Below are positions 43,732 through 52,362 of a stretch of DNA of 64,000 nt, in pieces (the first letter of the stretch is position 1; each line of letters begins with the position of its first letter). This DNA comes from an uncultured Granulosicoccus sp. (GTDB lineage: Bacteria > Pseudomonadota > Gammaproteobacteria > Granulosicoccales > Granulosicoccaceae). The stretch lies in NCBI GenBank assembly GCA_947499955.1, contig CANMQI010000004.1, positions 343,318-407,317 on the forward strand, in the 5' to 3' direction. The notes below the pieces were generated by a model. The model searched no databases, was not told where the DNA came from, and worked only from the letters and a program-made list of their open reading frames with translations. The translations under genes and the position numbers were made by a program.

Positions 43732-44634
43732 TTATGCTCGGTTCTGCGAAAGCCGCTCAAGGCTCTCCCACAGTGCGGTGGCAACCGGTCCGATGACTGG
43801 CCTGGGCTGGCGAAAGGCGAACATCTTCGCCTCCGAGGTTAGATGCGTCAGTGGCAGGGCAATTTCTCGCAGATTGTCCCCGGCAAGCTCCGCGGCAATC
43901 ATGTGCTCCGGCAGCCGCCCCCAGCCCAGTCCGGCGACCAGCAGTGCCTTCTTGGTATGCAGATCACTGACATACCAGCGACGCTGGCCCTTCTGCACAC
44001 CGAGTTCGCGGTCGAACAGTCCGGCCGCCTGGCCGCTGTCGCGGGCGATCACCTGGGTGAAGCGGCGCAGCTCAGACAGCCGTTCCGGCCCGCCCATCGC
44101 ATCGATCATGACTGGGGCGGCAACGTTGCGCATTACGATCTGCCCAATAGGCAAATGATCGAAGCCCTCCTCCTCCAGCATTACCGACAGCATCGGGGCG
44201 ATGGCGAGTGCAGCCTTGCCTGAATGCAACGCTCCGATGGCGCCCGACAGCAACTCGGTTTTCAGCACCACCCGGGTCTCGGGAAATCGGGCTTGCAGTG
44301 CCGCCAGTACCGGCATCACAAGGGTCATATCAATACTTGCATCAATGGCGATGGAGATTGTCTCCTCTTCGCCTTTCCCGAAATGGCGCACGAGCTGTGT
44401 CAGATCCTCGGCTTCTGCCAGCACGCGCAGCGACTGAAGGTAGACGCGCTGCCCGATGGGGGTCAGTTCGAGCCGATAGCCAGAACGGTCAAACAGCTCC
44501 GTGCCGGTCTGGTACTCCAGGGTCTTGAGCCCCTGGCTCACCGCCGGCTGGGTGCGGTTGAGTCGCTCGGAGGCCGCCTTCACCGAGCCGGTCTCGACAA
44601 CGGCGCGTAGCACCTTCAACTGATCAAGCTTCAT
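43732..44634 (-). CDS. LysR-family transcriptional regulator
   Basis: The 300-residue regulator has an N-terminal winged helix (LDQLKVLRAVVETGSVKAASERLNRTQPAVSQGLKTLE) and a LysR effector domain starting EETISIAIDASIDMTLVMPVL. It is divergent from the flavoprotein gene at 44744, with a 109-base shared control region, so that gene is the likely target. Confidence 0.9.
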   Translation of the reverse strand: MKLDQLKVLRAVVETGSVKAASERLNRTQPAVSQGLKTLEYQTGTELFDRSGYRLELTPIGQRVYLQSLRVLAEAEDLTQLVRHFGKGEEETISIAIDASIDMTLVMPVLAALQARFPETRVVLKTELLSGAIGALHSGKAALAIAPMLSVMLEEEGFDHLPIGQIVMRNVAAPVMIDAMGGPERLSELRRFTQVIARDSGQAAGLFDRELGVQKGQRRWYVSDLHTKKALLVAGLGWGRLPEHMIAAELAGDNLREIALPLTHLTSEAKMFAFRQPRPVIGPVATALWESLERLSQNRA

Positions 44635-44654
44635 TCAGCCATCCTGTTAAGTGT

Positions 44655-44683
44655 TTCTTATGTAGATCATTGGAAAGTATAAA
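44655..44683 (+). promoter_or_regulatory. Candidate promoter for the flavoprotein gene
   Basis: TTCTTA (44655-44660), a 17-base spacer and TATAAA (44678-44683) form a fair sigma-70-type promoter 61 bases before the start codon at 44744. ATTG and CAAT arms (44670-44691) flank the -10 region and could be part of the LysR site. Confidence 0.45.
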
Positions 44684-44743
44684 TATCAATGCAGTGGCTG
44701 TGTCCTTACCATTCGCCCCTGAACCAGAAACAGATATCATTCC

Positions 44744-45829
44744 ATGACCCAACAGATCGCGATCGTCGGCGGCGGCTATATCGGCGCCGAGCTAGCCAGA
44801 TCCCTCGACACCAAGGCCGAAGTGGTGCTGATCGAACCACGCAGCCACTTTGTTCACGCTCCAGCGATGATCCGAGGGGTCGTCGATCCCAGTCTCGTGA
44901 GTCAGGCGCTCATCCCCTATGACAGCCTGCTGACCAGGGGCCGCGTTGTGCGGGCGCGTGCGGCATCGGTCGATGATGCGGGTGTGATGCTGGAGGACGG
45001 CAGCCGAATCGAAGCGGATCAGGTGGTGGTTGCCACCGGCTCCGGCAATGCGACTCCCTTCAAGCCCAAAGGGGATGACATCGCGGCCTTTCGTGCCGAG
45101 AATGTCCGCATTCACGCTCTGCTGACGGCCGCCGACACGGTAGCCATCGTGGGTGGCGGCGCCGTCGGAATCGAGCTGGCCGGTGAAATCGCCCACGCAA
45201 TGCCCGATAAACGGGTCACTCTGATATCCGCTCAACCTCGGCTGTTTCCCGACAAGCCGGTGGCCTTCGGAGCGTCGTTGGCGAAGAAGCTTGAACGGGC
45301 CGGCGTGCATCTGGTTCTCGGTCACCGGGCTCAGAACCTGCAGAGCCACACCGAGCCCTACGCAGGCAGCCTGCGGCTTGCGGACGAGCCCGAGCATGAC
45401 TTCGACCTGATTTTCCCGGTTCTCGGCGCGCGTGCCAATGCGGACTTGCTGCAGGCTCTGCCCGGGACCGAAACTCGTACGTCAGGTCGTATCAAGGTCG
45501 ACGCCTGGCTGCGACCCTCCTCCTCCTTGCCCAACGTCTTCGCCGCAGGCGACGTGGCGGATGCCGGTGATGCAATGACCATCGTTGCCACCAGTCGCCA
45601 GCTACCCTGGCTGAACAGGACCTTGCTGGGTCTGGGCAAGGGCAAATCGGTCGAGCAGATGAAGCCCTATGCACCTTGGGGCAACAAAGCCCCGATCATC
45701 GTGCCGCTCGGGCCGAGACGCGGCAACTCCTTCCTTGGCTTCATGAGCGTGGGCGATCTGTTGACGCGAAAATTGAAGGGAGAGAACCTGTTCGTGCGCA
45801 AATACAGAACTCTGTTGGGGCAATCCTGA
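44744..45829 (+). CDS. FAD-dependent NAD(P)H oxidoreductase (AIF/FSP1-like)
   Basis: The 361-residue pyridine nucleotide-disulfide-type flavoprotein has the FAD loop IAIVGGGYIGAELARSL, the ATG motif VVVATGSGNATPFKP, the NAD(P) loop VAIVGGGAVGIELAGEIAH and the second FAD motif NVFAAGDVADAG. No redox CxxC is present. The layout resembles AIF2/FSP1-type quinone reductases. The C-terminal region after 300 is short with a basic end, possibly membrane associated. The natural electron acceptor is unknown. Confidence 0.85.
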   Translation: MTQQIAIVGGGYIGAELARSLDTKAEVVLIEPRSHFVHAPAMIRGVVDPSLVSQALIPYDSLLTRGRVVRARAASVDDAGVMLEDGSRIEADQVVVATGSGNATPFKPKGDDIAAFRAENVRIHALLTAADTVAIVGGGAVGIELAGEIAHAMPDKRVTLISAQPRLFPDKPVAFGASLAKKLERAGVHLVLGHRAQNLQSHTEPYAGSLRLADEPEHDFDLIFPVLGARANADLLQALPGTETRTSGRIKVDAWLRPSSSLPNVFAAGDVADAGDAMTIVATSRQLPWLNRTLLGLGKGKSVEQMKPYAPWGNKAPIIVPLGPRRGNSFLGFMSVGDLLTRKLKGENLFVRKYRTLLGQS

Positions 45830-45843
45830 CAGTTGAATGTGGG

Positions 45844-45864
45844 GCCGGCCGGGAATTGGCCGGC
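45844..45864 (+). terminator. Weak hairpin after the flavoprotein gene
   Basis: GCCGGCC and GGCCGGC pair around a 7-base loop 14 bases after the stop. The following bases are TTCACC, so it lacks a proper T-run. Confidence 0.4.
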
Positions 45865-45920
45865 TTCACCGGCAATGGCACCCTCGGTCGGCAGCGCCGA
45901 TCGTCACGCGTTGCGCTGAC

Positions 45921-46361
45921 TCAGGATTCGTGAATCACGCAGGGCGACTGAAACGAGTCAATGAGTTGTGCCAGCCCGTCCGGATCTGACTTTGCCAGTT
46001 CCTGCAATGCGCGCTCGGCACGTTGTTGAACAGTCGAGCGATAGGCCTTTTTCTTGAGTTCAACCTTTTTCTCGATCGATCGCAGTTCCCGCACTGCCTC
46101 CTGTGCCTTGCTGTCTGTGAAGTTGGCGGACTCGGCCAGTGCCAGCACGACATCGGTCAATTCACCGATCTGTTTTCCATAGGTTGCCACTTCCGTGACA
46201 ATCTTCTGCTCCAGTTCAGGCTCGCCTTGGCCTGTCACAGTGATATAGGTCGAGAACCAGCTCGGCAGAATGTCCTGATCAACCTCCCCTTTCACAGGAT
46301 TACTCAGAAACGGTTGCCAGAACTCGGTTGACCAGGGATTCAGCAGGTAGTGTCCGGACAT
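45921..46361 (-). CDS. Helical protein, possibly phasin-like
   Basis: The 146-residue protein starts at ATG 46361 with GAGAGG 6 bases upstream. A short N-terminal region with LNPWSTEFWQPFLSNP precedes a long amphipathic coiled-coil-type part (about 45-135; LEQKIVTEVATYGKQIGELTD and RELRSIEKKVELKKKAY). The composition and a nearby PHB depolymerase gene recall granule-associated phasins, but no family motif confirms it. It ends convergent with the flavoprotein gene. Confidence 0.5.
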   Translation of the reverse strand: MSGHYLLNPWSTEFWQPFLSNPVKGEVDQDILPSWFSTYITVTGQGEPELEQKIVTEVATYGKQIGELTDVVLALAESANFTDSKAQEAVRELRSIEKKVELKKKAYRSTVQQRAERALQELAKSDPDGLAQLIDSFQSPCVIHES

Positions 46362-46718
46362 GTTCCACCTCTCGATCGAGCTGATGAACAGGCTGTCCAT
46401 TCTTGTGCCCAGCACCTGGCAGCAAGAACAGTGACGTGACTACAAGCTAGCACGGGTTTTCATCGTCAAACAACGGCTTGAGGGCAGGTTTCTACCAATG
46501 GCTAGTCAATGCCCGAGCTAGCCGCCCGATGACACATCCGTGGGTGCACTTTTTCATACAGATTGTCCACGTCGTTCCCGCATTGGCAGAGTCTCGGTCT
46601 GGCAGTTCGCCCTGTGCAGACGTGTCATTCTCCGCTGAGCCACGCCATCGATGCTTGTTTGCGCTTGAGGTTTGTGCTAAAAAATTCTCGCCACACACTT
46701 CCCCTGCAAAACGGGTGG
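46362..46718. other. Intergenic region before the PHB depolymerase
   Basis: No gene is supported. TTGTTT and TAAAAA hexamers 17 bases apart around 46655-46683 may be a weak promoter for the depolymerase gene. I see no repeats or strong hairpins. Confidence 0.4.
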
Positions 46719-48041
46719 ATGGACAGGATGCGATCTACAATAGCTCGAACGGTGATTGCCTTCACCGCTGCGGTGGCCGGGACTGCATCTGCACAGCCCC
46801 TCCCGGAGTTGGACCTGGATGACACCGGCACGACAGTCTCGGGATTGTCCAGTGGGGCGTACATGGCGGTCCAAGTCCATGTGGCCTTTTCCCGACACAT
46901 CGCCGGGGCTGGCGTGGTGGCGGGTGGGCCCTATTTCTGCGCACGTGGCAGTTTGCTGACAGCGTTGAACCAGTGTATGCAGACACTGCCAGGTGGCCCG
47001 GATGAGGCCGCATTGCTGCAATTGGCTCGATCCTTTGCTGATGATGAGGCAATCGATGCGCTGAGCGGATTGCTTGCGGACAGACTCTATCTTTTCAGCG
47101 GCACGGCGGACAATACGGTCACCCCTCCGGTGATGGAGGCGGCACGCGATTTCTATCGGGGAGCTGGTGTACCGGCCGACAACATTCGCTACGTGACAGA
47201 CGTTCCGGCTGGGCATGCGTTTCTTGCTGAAGGCGCGCAAAACAGCTGTGGCGTGACCCAGCCGGATTTCATCAACGACTGCGGAATCGACCAGGCAGGG
47301 GACATCCTGTCGTGGCTATACGGTGATCTGAATGCACCGGGCACCCCGGATCCGAACCATCTGCGCGTATTCGAGCAGGATGAGTTCCTGCCGAATTCGG
47401 AAGTCCACGGTATGGATCAGTCTGGTTTCGTCTATGTGCCGGAAACCTGTGCGGCGGGAGACACCTGCAAGTTGCATATCGTGTTTCACGGCTGCCAGCA
47501 GACACCGGATCAGATCGGCGATCTGTATGCCCGCACCACGGGATACAATCAGTGGGCGGAGACGAACGACATCGTGGTGCTCTATCCCCAGGCACATAGC
47601 GTCACTGCCCCTTCAACCGATCCCCTGGGTGGCAACCCGAACGGATGTTGGGATTGGTGGGGCTACGACGATCCGGACTATGCCTTGCGCCGTGGTCGGC
47701 AGATGGCAGCTGTTGCTGGCATGGCTGACAGGCTCGGTGCACCTTTGATGGGTGATGTAGACCCAGACCCAGACCCCGACCCAGACCCAGACCCAGACCC
47801 AGACCCCGATCCCGATCCCGATCCTGATCCTGATCCTGATCCTGATCCTGATCCCGACGAGTATTGCGTGCGCCATTCGACGTCGAACTGGAAGCACTTC
47901 ATGGAAAATCGGGCTGAGTTCTGTGGACTCTTTACACTGTGTGCGATCGGCTCCGGGGATGTGATCGGTGTCTTGTTTCAAGGTACTACGCTATTCGAAA
48001 GCCCGCAGGGAGATTACTCGACCACGCCCTGTCAGTCTTGA
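46719..48041 (+). CDS. Extracellular poly(3-hydroxybutyrate) depolymerase with Asp-Pro linker
   Basis: The 440-residue exported esterase has a signal peptide (ARTVIAFTAAVAGTASA-Q). The lipase box is GLSSG with nucleophile Ser44, followed by AYMAVQVHVAFS as in PHB depolymerases. LYLFSGTADNTVTPPVME carries the likely acid and GHAF an early His. A second domain block reads HIVFHGCQQ and GCWDWWGYDD. At residues 348-379 a run of 16 Asp-Pro repeats links to a 60-residue C-terminal domain with four cysteines. ATG 46728 is an alternative start. It should degrade polyester outside the cell. Confidence 0.85.
   Translation: MDRMRSTIARTVIAFTAAVAGTASAQPLPELDLDDTGTTVSGLSSGAYMAVQVHVAFSRHIAGAGVVAGGPYFCARGSLLTALNQCMQTLPGGPDEAALLQLARSFADDEAIDALSGLLADRLYLFSGTADNTVTPPVMEAARDFYRGAGVPADNIRYVTDVPAGHAFLAEGAQNSCGVTQPDFINDCGIDQAGDILSWLYGDLNAPGTPDPNHLRVFEQDEFLPNSEVHGMDQSGFVYVPETCAAGDTCKLHIVFHGCQQTPDQIGDLYARTTGYNQWAETNDIVVLYPQAHSVTAPSTDPLGGNPNGCWDWWGYDDPDYALRRGRQMAAVAGMADRLGAPLMGDVDPDPDPDPDPDPDPDPDPDPDPDPDPDPDPDPDEYCVRHSTSNWKHFMENRAEFCGLFTLCAIGSGDVIGVLFQGTTLFESPQGDYSTTPCQS
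47760..47855 (+). repeat. Hexanucleotide repeat coding for (Asp-Pro)16
   Basis: Sixteen in-frame copies of a six-base unit (GACCCA or GACCCC early, GATCCC or GATCCT later) encode alternating Asp and Pro. The third-base patterns fall in blocks, which suggests separate rounds of repeat expansion. The unit keeps the frame whatever the copy number, so linker length could vary between strains. Confidence 0.95.
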
Positions 48042-48143
48042 GGCAGCGGTCGCTCAGTACTGCAGAAGCTCGGAGCCAGATGATAGAATCTCGCGCTTGC
48101 ACCCGCATGCAGCGGGTCTGTTTCCGATTTCAGAGAGCACAGC

Positions 48144-48629
48144 ATGGCCGACTTTACTGCAGATTTTTGCGACGCCCACCCCGACAAGGTGTCCGTGCTG
48201 GGTCCGGGGTACGCAAATTATGGCGGCGCAGACATGTCTCAGGGTGAGTTGGTGACGATTCGACTGGATCGCAACAACAGCGACCTCATTACACTCTTGC
48301 GTGATGAAGACGGGCATGGAAAAGTCGTGGTAGTGGATGCCGATCAAGCCTATTACGCCATCGTCGGCGAGAACCTGATGAAGTTTGCGCAGGCGAGCGG
48401 CTACGCAGGGATCATCGTCAACGGCTATGTCAGAGACACCTTCCAGATAAAGGATATCCCGGTGGCACTGTACGCCTTGGGCACCTGCTCCAGAAAATAC
48501 ATTCCCGTCACTCAGGGCGAGCGTGATGTGCCATTAGCGTTCGGTGGCGTTGAATTTCGTCCGGGTGATTATGTCTACACCGACACCGACGGGGTGATCG
48601 TGACGGCCGAGCCGTTGAGTCAAGGCTGA
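48144..48629 (+). CDS. rraA: RraA family protein (ribonuclease regulator / HMG aldolase-like)
   Basis: The 161-residue protein matches RraA in length and sequence: the N-terminal TADFCDAHPDKVSVLGPGYANYGG, VVVVDADQAYYAIVGENLM and GIIVNGYVRDT. The last holds the Arg-Asp pair that binds metal in the related 4-hydroxy-4-methyl-2-oxoglutarate aldolases. E. coli RraA inhibits RNase E, while some homologues are aldolases; sequence alone does not settle which. It stands alone. Confidence 0.88.
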   Translation: MADFTADFCDAHPDKVSVLGPGYANYGGADMSQGELVTIRLDRNNSDLITLLRDEDGHGKVVVVDADQAYYAIVGENLMKFAQASGYAGIIVNGYVRDTFQIKDIPVALYALGTCSRKYIPVTQGERDVPLAFGGVEFRPGDYVYTDTDGVIVTAEPLSQG

Positions 48630-48846
48630 CTGCAGGCATCGACACTCGGTCCTGGCACAGGCCGGGACTACTCTCAGGCGTGACTGCCAGACAACTTCCG
48701 TGCCCCCAGCCATCTTCATGCACCACGGCAGGCACGTTGCTCAGACAAGGTGCCGCTGTGCATGTTCTTCAATGAGTATGTCGGCTGCAGGTTCCAGACT
48801 TAGACTTCTGCTCAGACAAATTGATCTATAACAGCAGGAGAAAGAC

Positions 48847-49029
48847 ATGGAAATCGGTTTTGGTGGCGGCATACTCGGCTTTATCATTTTCGTTCTGGAT
48901 ATCTACGCGATCATCAAGATCGTTGGCAGCACAGCCAGTACATTGAAGAAGCTCATCTGGGTATTGATTGTGGTGTTCTTGCCAGTCGTCGGCCTCATTG
49001 CGTGGTTCATTCTCGGTCCGAAGTCGTAG
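48847..49029 (+). CDS. PLDc_N domain small membrane protein
   Basis: The 60-residue protein has two hydrophobic helices separated by TLKKLIWVLIVVFLPVVGLIAWFILGP. The KKLIW..IV..LP..G.I.W...G pattern is the PLDc_N domain found at the N-terminus of cardiolipin synthases and as free peptides. AGGAG lies 6 bases before the ATG. Its function is unknown, possibly envelope stress or membrane sensing. Confidence 0.8.
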   Translation: MEIGFGGGILGFIIFVLDIYAIIKIVGSTASTLKKLIWVLIVVFLPVVGLIAWFILGPKS

Positions 49030-49359
49030 CGATCATGGCTGGTTGACTGCCAGGCCATGAGTATCAACCTGATTTTCCGGTTGACGCAAAAGCAGGTAAT
49101 CAACCGAGCTTGTACCGGCCTGCCGATCTGGCGGGCCCATGACGGTTTCCAGTTTGTCGACAGACTGGATATCCGACGATGTTGCAGCTCTGCCGAGTTG
49201 TATCCCCCGACGTTGTAGTGCCCGACAGCCAACCAGGGAATCGTGCAAGCCAGACAGGCTTCCCGGTTCATCAGAAAGCGCCTTCCCCCTCATGTGGTAT
49301 CGACGTCAGTGCGTCAAATAGGTATTCTGGGTTGATTGTGTGTACTGACTGAGGGGCTG
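49030..49359. other. Region without a supported gene
   Basis: A minus-strand frame (49293-49033) gives an 86-residue protein without a ribosome site or family features and is not called. The 3' part should hold the promoter of the regulator gene at 49360, but I see no convincing hexamers. Confidence 0.4.
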
Positions 49360-51261
49360 ATGGCATCCGAACTGCGGACAAGCAAATACCAGAAAGCCAT
49401 TGAAGCATCCTGGGATCGTTGCAAGCACGATTTCAGTCTCGTGCCGCATGCGGTGTACCCGGTGATGCGCTTGCAATCCACGGAGGTAACGCCCCGCTTC
49501 GAAGCAATGGTCGACAAGACCGGCGGCCGTCGAGGCATTTTTCAGCAACTGGCCGATATTGCCGGCCATGCTGGCCATTGCCTGGTCCTGTGCGATGCGG
49601 ACCAGATCGTTGTCCGCCTGGAAGCTCGTGATAAGGGCCATTCACGTTTCGAGCGCCACGGAATTGCGCTTGGCAGCTGCTGGAATGAGCGCATTGCGGG
49701 TACCAACGGTGTCGCCATGGCGATGACGCTGGGTGAAACCGTGACGGTCAGGGGAAATGAACATTTCTTCTCCAAACTCAATTCCTTTTCCTGTACCTCG
49801 GTACCGTTGCTGGATGCCTGTAATCGCATGATTGGCGCCGTTTCGTTGTCGACGAGGGACAGCGGCAATGCGGCAGAGTGCCTTTTTTCGCAACAATTGC
49901 TCGAACAGGCGTCGACGCGAATCCAGAACCTGCTGTTCGAGCAACACTACAAGGAGGCGTTGATAATCACGGTCAGTAGTCCCGTCGGGACGGGATTGAT
50001 GGCCAGGGACACGCTCATCGCCATTGATGGTTCTGGTCACGTTCTGGGAGCCACTCGTGGCGCGGGTTTCTTTACAGTCGAAGGCCATGGGGATGTGTTG
50101 ACCGGAACCAGTATGGAAGCCATTGCCGGCCTGAGTGTCGATGACCTTGTGAGAACAGCCGGGCAGATTCACAATGTGCACCTCGATTCGGGAGACGTAC
50201 TGAACATCTCGGTTCGTGAACAGGTAGCCTCCTCCTTTCCCACAGCGTCGGGAAGTGCTCAGAAGCGAAAGACGCAACGTGATTTCGGTCGGCGCAGACT
50301 CTCCCGGGCATTGCGAGCCCTCGCTATCGGCAGTCAGGCAATGGCAGACACACTCGAGCAAGTACAGGTCTGTTTTGCCAACCGGATACCTCTGTTGATC
50401 GAAGGAGAATCCGGAACCGGAAAGACCCAACTGGTCACATCACTGCATGCGGACTTGGGGAATACACCGGCTCAGTTGGTGAGGATGGATTGTTCGGTTT
50501 TTGACGAGTCATTGATGGATCGGCTTCAGGCAGGCACACTGCTGAACCAGGTAGCGGCTGTTGCTGAACCAGCGGACAATAGCCGATTGTCGGTTACGCT
50601 GTTAGTGGAGAACGTTGCGGATCTGCCGGAACAGGGGCAGTCTCGTCTGCGACTCCTGCTTGAGACACTGGAATCCATGGAACACGATGCCTGTGCTCAG
50701 CACGGTGCCTTGGTGGTAAACGTGGTCGCGACGACAGATCATGAGCTGCTTGCGGAGGTGGATGCCGGGCGCTTCAGAGAGGATCTGTACTATCTGCTTT
50801 GTGGTGCGCACTTCGTTCTGCCTGCCTTGCGTAATCGGGAAGGTGTAGACACCCTGGCATCGGCAATCGCGACGACACTTGCCGGCATCGCAGTCGAGCT
50901 GACACACGAGGCCAGAGAAGCCATCCGCAATCATGGCTGGCCCGGGAATGTCAGAGAACTACGCAACACACTTCGTCAATCACTGATTGCGGGCAACGGC
51001 GAACGTATTTCGCTCTGTGACATCACACTGCGCTCACGCCCGGGCAGCAGTGCTGAGTCTGCTTCGAGGGGTGCGTCGCAGCCGGTGCTGGCGTCATCGC
51101 CAGCGGAAAATACCTACGATGAGAAGGTAGCCATTGTGGATGCTCTGAAGAGTACGCAATGGAATGTGTCACGGGCGGCCAGAAAGCTGGGTATTGCTCG
51201 GGCGACCATTCATCGCAAGATACTCCGATATGGCATAGTCAGACCCATCAAGGACCGTTAG
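49360..51261 (+). CDS. AcoR-like regulator lacking the sigma-54 contact motif
   Basis: The 633-residue protein has the AcoR layout: N-terminal region starting KAIEASWDRC, a GAF domain (about 60-190; HGIALGSCWNERIAGTNGVAMAM), an AAA+ domain (about 325-540) and a Fis-type helix-turn-helix (AIVDALKSTQWNVSRAARKLGIARATIHRK). The AAA+ has Walker A GESGTGKTQ and arginine-finger RFREDLYY, but the GAFTGA loop is absent, and Walker B reads LLVENVADLP instead of LFLDEIADLP. It is therefore unlikely to activate sigma-54 promoters by ATP hydrolysis. It faces the aco-like operon and probably controls it. Confidence 0.85.
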   Translation: MASELRTSKYQKAIEASWDRCKHDFSLVPHAVYPVMRLQSTEVTPRFEAMVDKTGGRRGIFQQLADIAGHAGHCLVLCDADQIVVRLEARDKGHSRFERHGIALGSCWNERIAGTNGVAMAMTLGETVTVRGNEHFFSKLNSFSCTSVPLLDACNRMIGAVSLSTRDSGNAAECLFSQQLLEQASTRIQNLLFEQHYKEALIITVSSPVGTGLMARDTLIAIDGSGHVLGATRGAGFFTVEGHGDVLTGTSMEAIAGLSVDDLVRTAGQIHNVHLDSGDVLNISVREQVASSFPTASGSAQKRKTQRDFGRRRLSRALRALAIGSQAMADTLEQVQVCFANRIPLLIEGESGTGKTQLVTSLHADLGNTPAQLVRMDCSVFDESLMDRLQAGTLLNQVAAVAEPADNSRLSVTLLVENVADLPEQGQSRLRLLLETLESMEHDACAQHGALVVNVVATTDHELLAEVDAGRFREDLYYLLCGAHFVLPALRNREGVDTLASAIATTLAGIAVELTHEAREAIRNHGWPGNVRELRNTLRQSLIAGNGERISLCDITLRSRPGSSAESASRGASQPVLASSPAENTYDEKVAIVDALKSTQWNVSRAARKLGIARATIHRKILRYGIVRPIKDR

Positions 51262-51294
51262 CTTCCCTGCCGAGGTCCAGCCATTGCGTGTCTA

Positions 51295-51597
51295 TCAGGC
51301 GAGGTCGTCTTTTCCTTCGATGAGAAAATGATGACTGTCCGAGCCTTCCGTTCTGTTCTTCAAGTAGGGTGCGTAGTCCGGATCGCCGACGAATGCCTTG
51401 GCAGCCTCCTTCGATGGCCATGCAATGATGATGCGTAATGCAGCGCCTTCGCCCTGGCCTTCGAGACGTTCGTGACTGGCCGTACGCGCCAGGTATTCTC
51501 CGCCGTGTTTGGCTATCAGGGCGTTGACCGGAGCGATATAGCCCGGTATCCAGTCTTCATTCGTCGGTGTAACTGCCAGTACTGAATAATATGTCAT
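51295..51597 (-). CDS. DUF1330 family protein
   Basis: The 100-residue protein has the ferredoxin-like fold signature of DUF1330: YYSVLAVTPTNEDWIPGYIAPVNALIAKHGGEYLART and ALRIIIAWPSKEAAKAFVGDPDYAPYLKNR. An AGGAG lies 7 bases before the ATG. It follows the lipoate ligase on the same strand by 54 bases and may be the end of that operon. The function is unknown. Confidence 0.85.
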   Translation of the reverse strand: MTYYSVLAVTPTNEDWIPGYIAPVNALIAKHGGEYLARTASHERLEGQGEGAALRIIIAWPSKEAAKAFVGDPDYAPYLKNRTEGSDSHHFLIEGKDDLA

Positions 51598-51651
51598 TGT
51601 CTGTCTCCTCTTTGTTTCCGGTGGTGGTCAGCTCGCCTGTGCCTGATGCAG

Positions 51652-52362
51652 CTACGCCGTAATGGCCTCAGGCACGGCAGATTCATTGATATGGCTTGTC
51701 AGAAGCTCAGCGAAAGCGACTTCGCTGATCGGGCTTCCTGCGGCGTCTAGCGACGTATGTGCATGCGGGTGAACGCGGACGTCGAGTCCGAGGTCCTGAT
51801 GGAAGGCATTGATGGCCTGCACCACTTCCCGTACGTTTGCTGATTGCAGGATCAATGCATGTACAAGAATCCGGTGACCGACTCCAGGTCGACCAGCACG
51901 CCAGCGCTGAGCAGTACCTACCAGCTTCTGACCTTTATGTACGATGTTGAACTCACCGTCGCAGAAAGAACCGGGTACGGCTCGACAACTTGTCCGCATG
52001 CCCAGTTCCCGAAAAGCACTCTGTAGCGGCATGCAGATTCGGCGGTAGGCGGCATGAATCGAGGGACGTGAGGTGGGTGACAATGCAAGGCAGACGTTGA
52101 GAATCCCCTCTCCTTGCGGTGTGGTCCCTCCCCCTGTGGCTCGGGATGCGACAGGCCAACCACGTTCCTGGCTTGCGGCGACGGCCTCCCTGAATCCAGG
52201 TCTGGCTGCAAAGCTGGCCGGTACCACCAGAGACTGACTGGTCCGCCATACAAGTGATTGAGTGTCATGAGCAGCGTGAGGTGCAGGCAGCAAATCCATT
52301 TCTGCCTGCAACCCGTCGCTGACATGGTCGAAGATGCGCAGTGTCTGCGCAGCTCCGTTCAT
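51652..52362 (-). CDS. Lipoate-protein ligase A family protein
   Basis: The 236-residue protein has the LplA fold: the SRATGGGTTPQGEGILNV motif (about 70-88, usual RRTGGGAV..d.gnln) and GSFCDGEFNIVHKGQKLVGTAQRWR, with the catalytic lysine in the KLVGTAQ region. It should attach lipoate to the free lipoyl domain encoded at 53078. The ATG at 52362 overlaps the E2 stop (ATGA). The C-terminal accessory domain of E. coli LplA is absent, as in many short ligases. Confidence 0.8.
   Translation of the reverse strand: MNGAAQTLRIFDHVSDGLQAEMDLLPAPHAAHDTQSLVWRTSQSLVVPASFAARPGFREAVAASQERGWPVASRATGGGTTPQGEGILNVCLALSPTSRPSIHAAYRRICMPLQSAFRELGMRTSCRAVPGSFCDGEFNIVHKGQKLVGTAQRWRAGRPGVGHRILVHALILQSANVREVVQAINAFHQDLGLDVRVHPHAHTSLDAAGSPISEVAFAELLTSHINESAVPEAITA

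Noticed and set aside
47760..47855. CRISPR-like array
   Set aside because: The six-base unit is contiguous without spacers and encodes a protein linker.
47613..47981. Minus-strand frames across the Asp-Pro repeat giving Gly-Ser or Arg-Ile repeats
   Set aside because: They are by-products of the hexanucleotide repeat; the plus strand encodes a complete depolymerase with a signal peptide and catalytic motifs.
49033..49293. Minus-strand frame of 86 residues
   Set aside because: No ribosome site, no recognisable motif and low-complexity hydrophilic composition.
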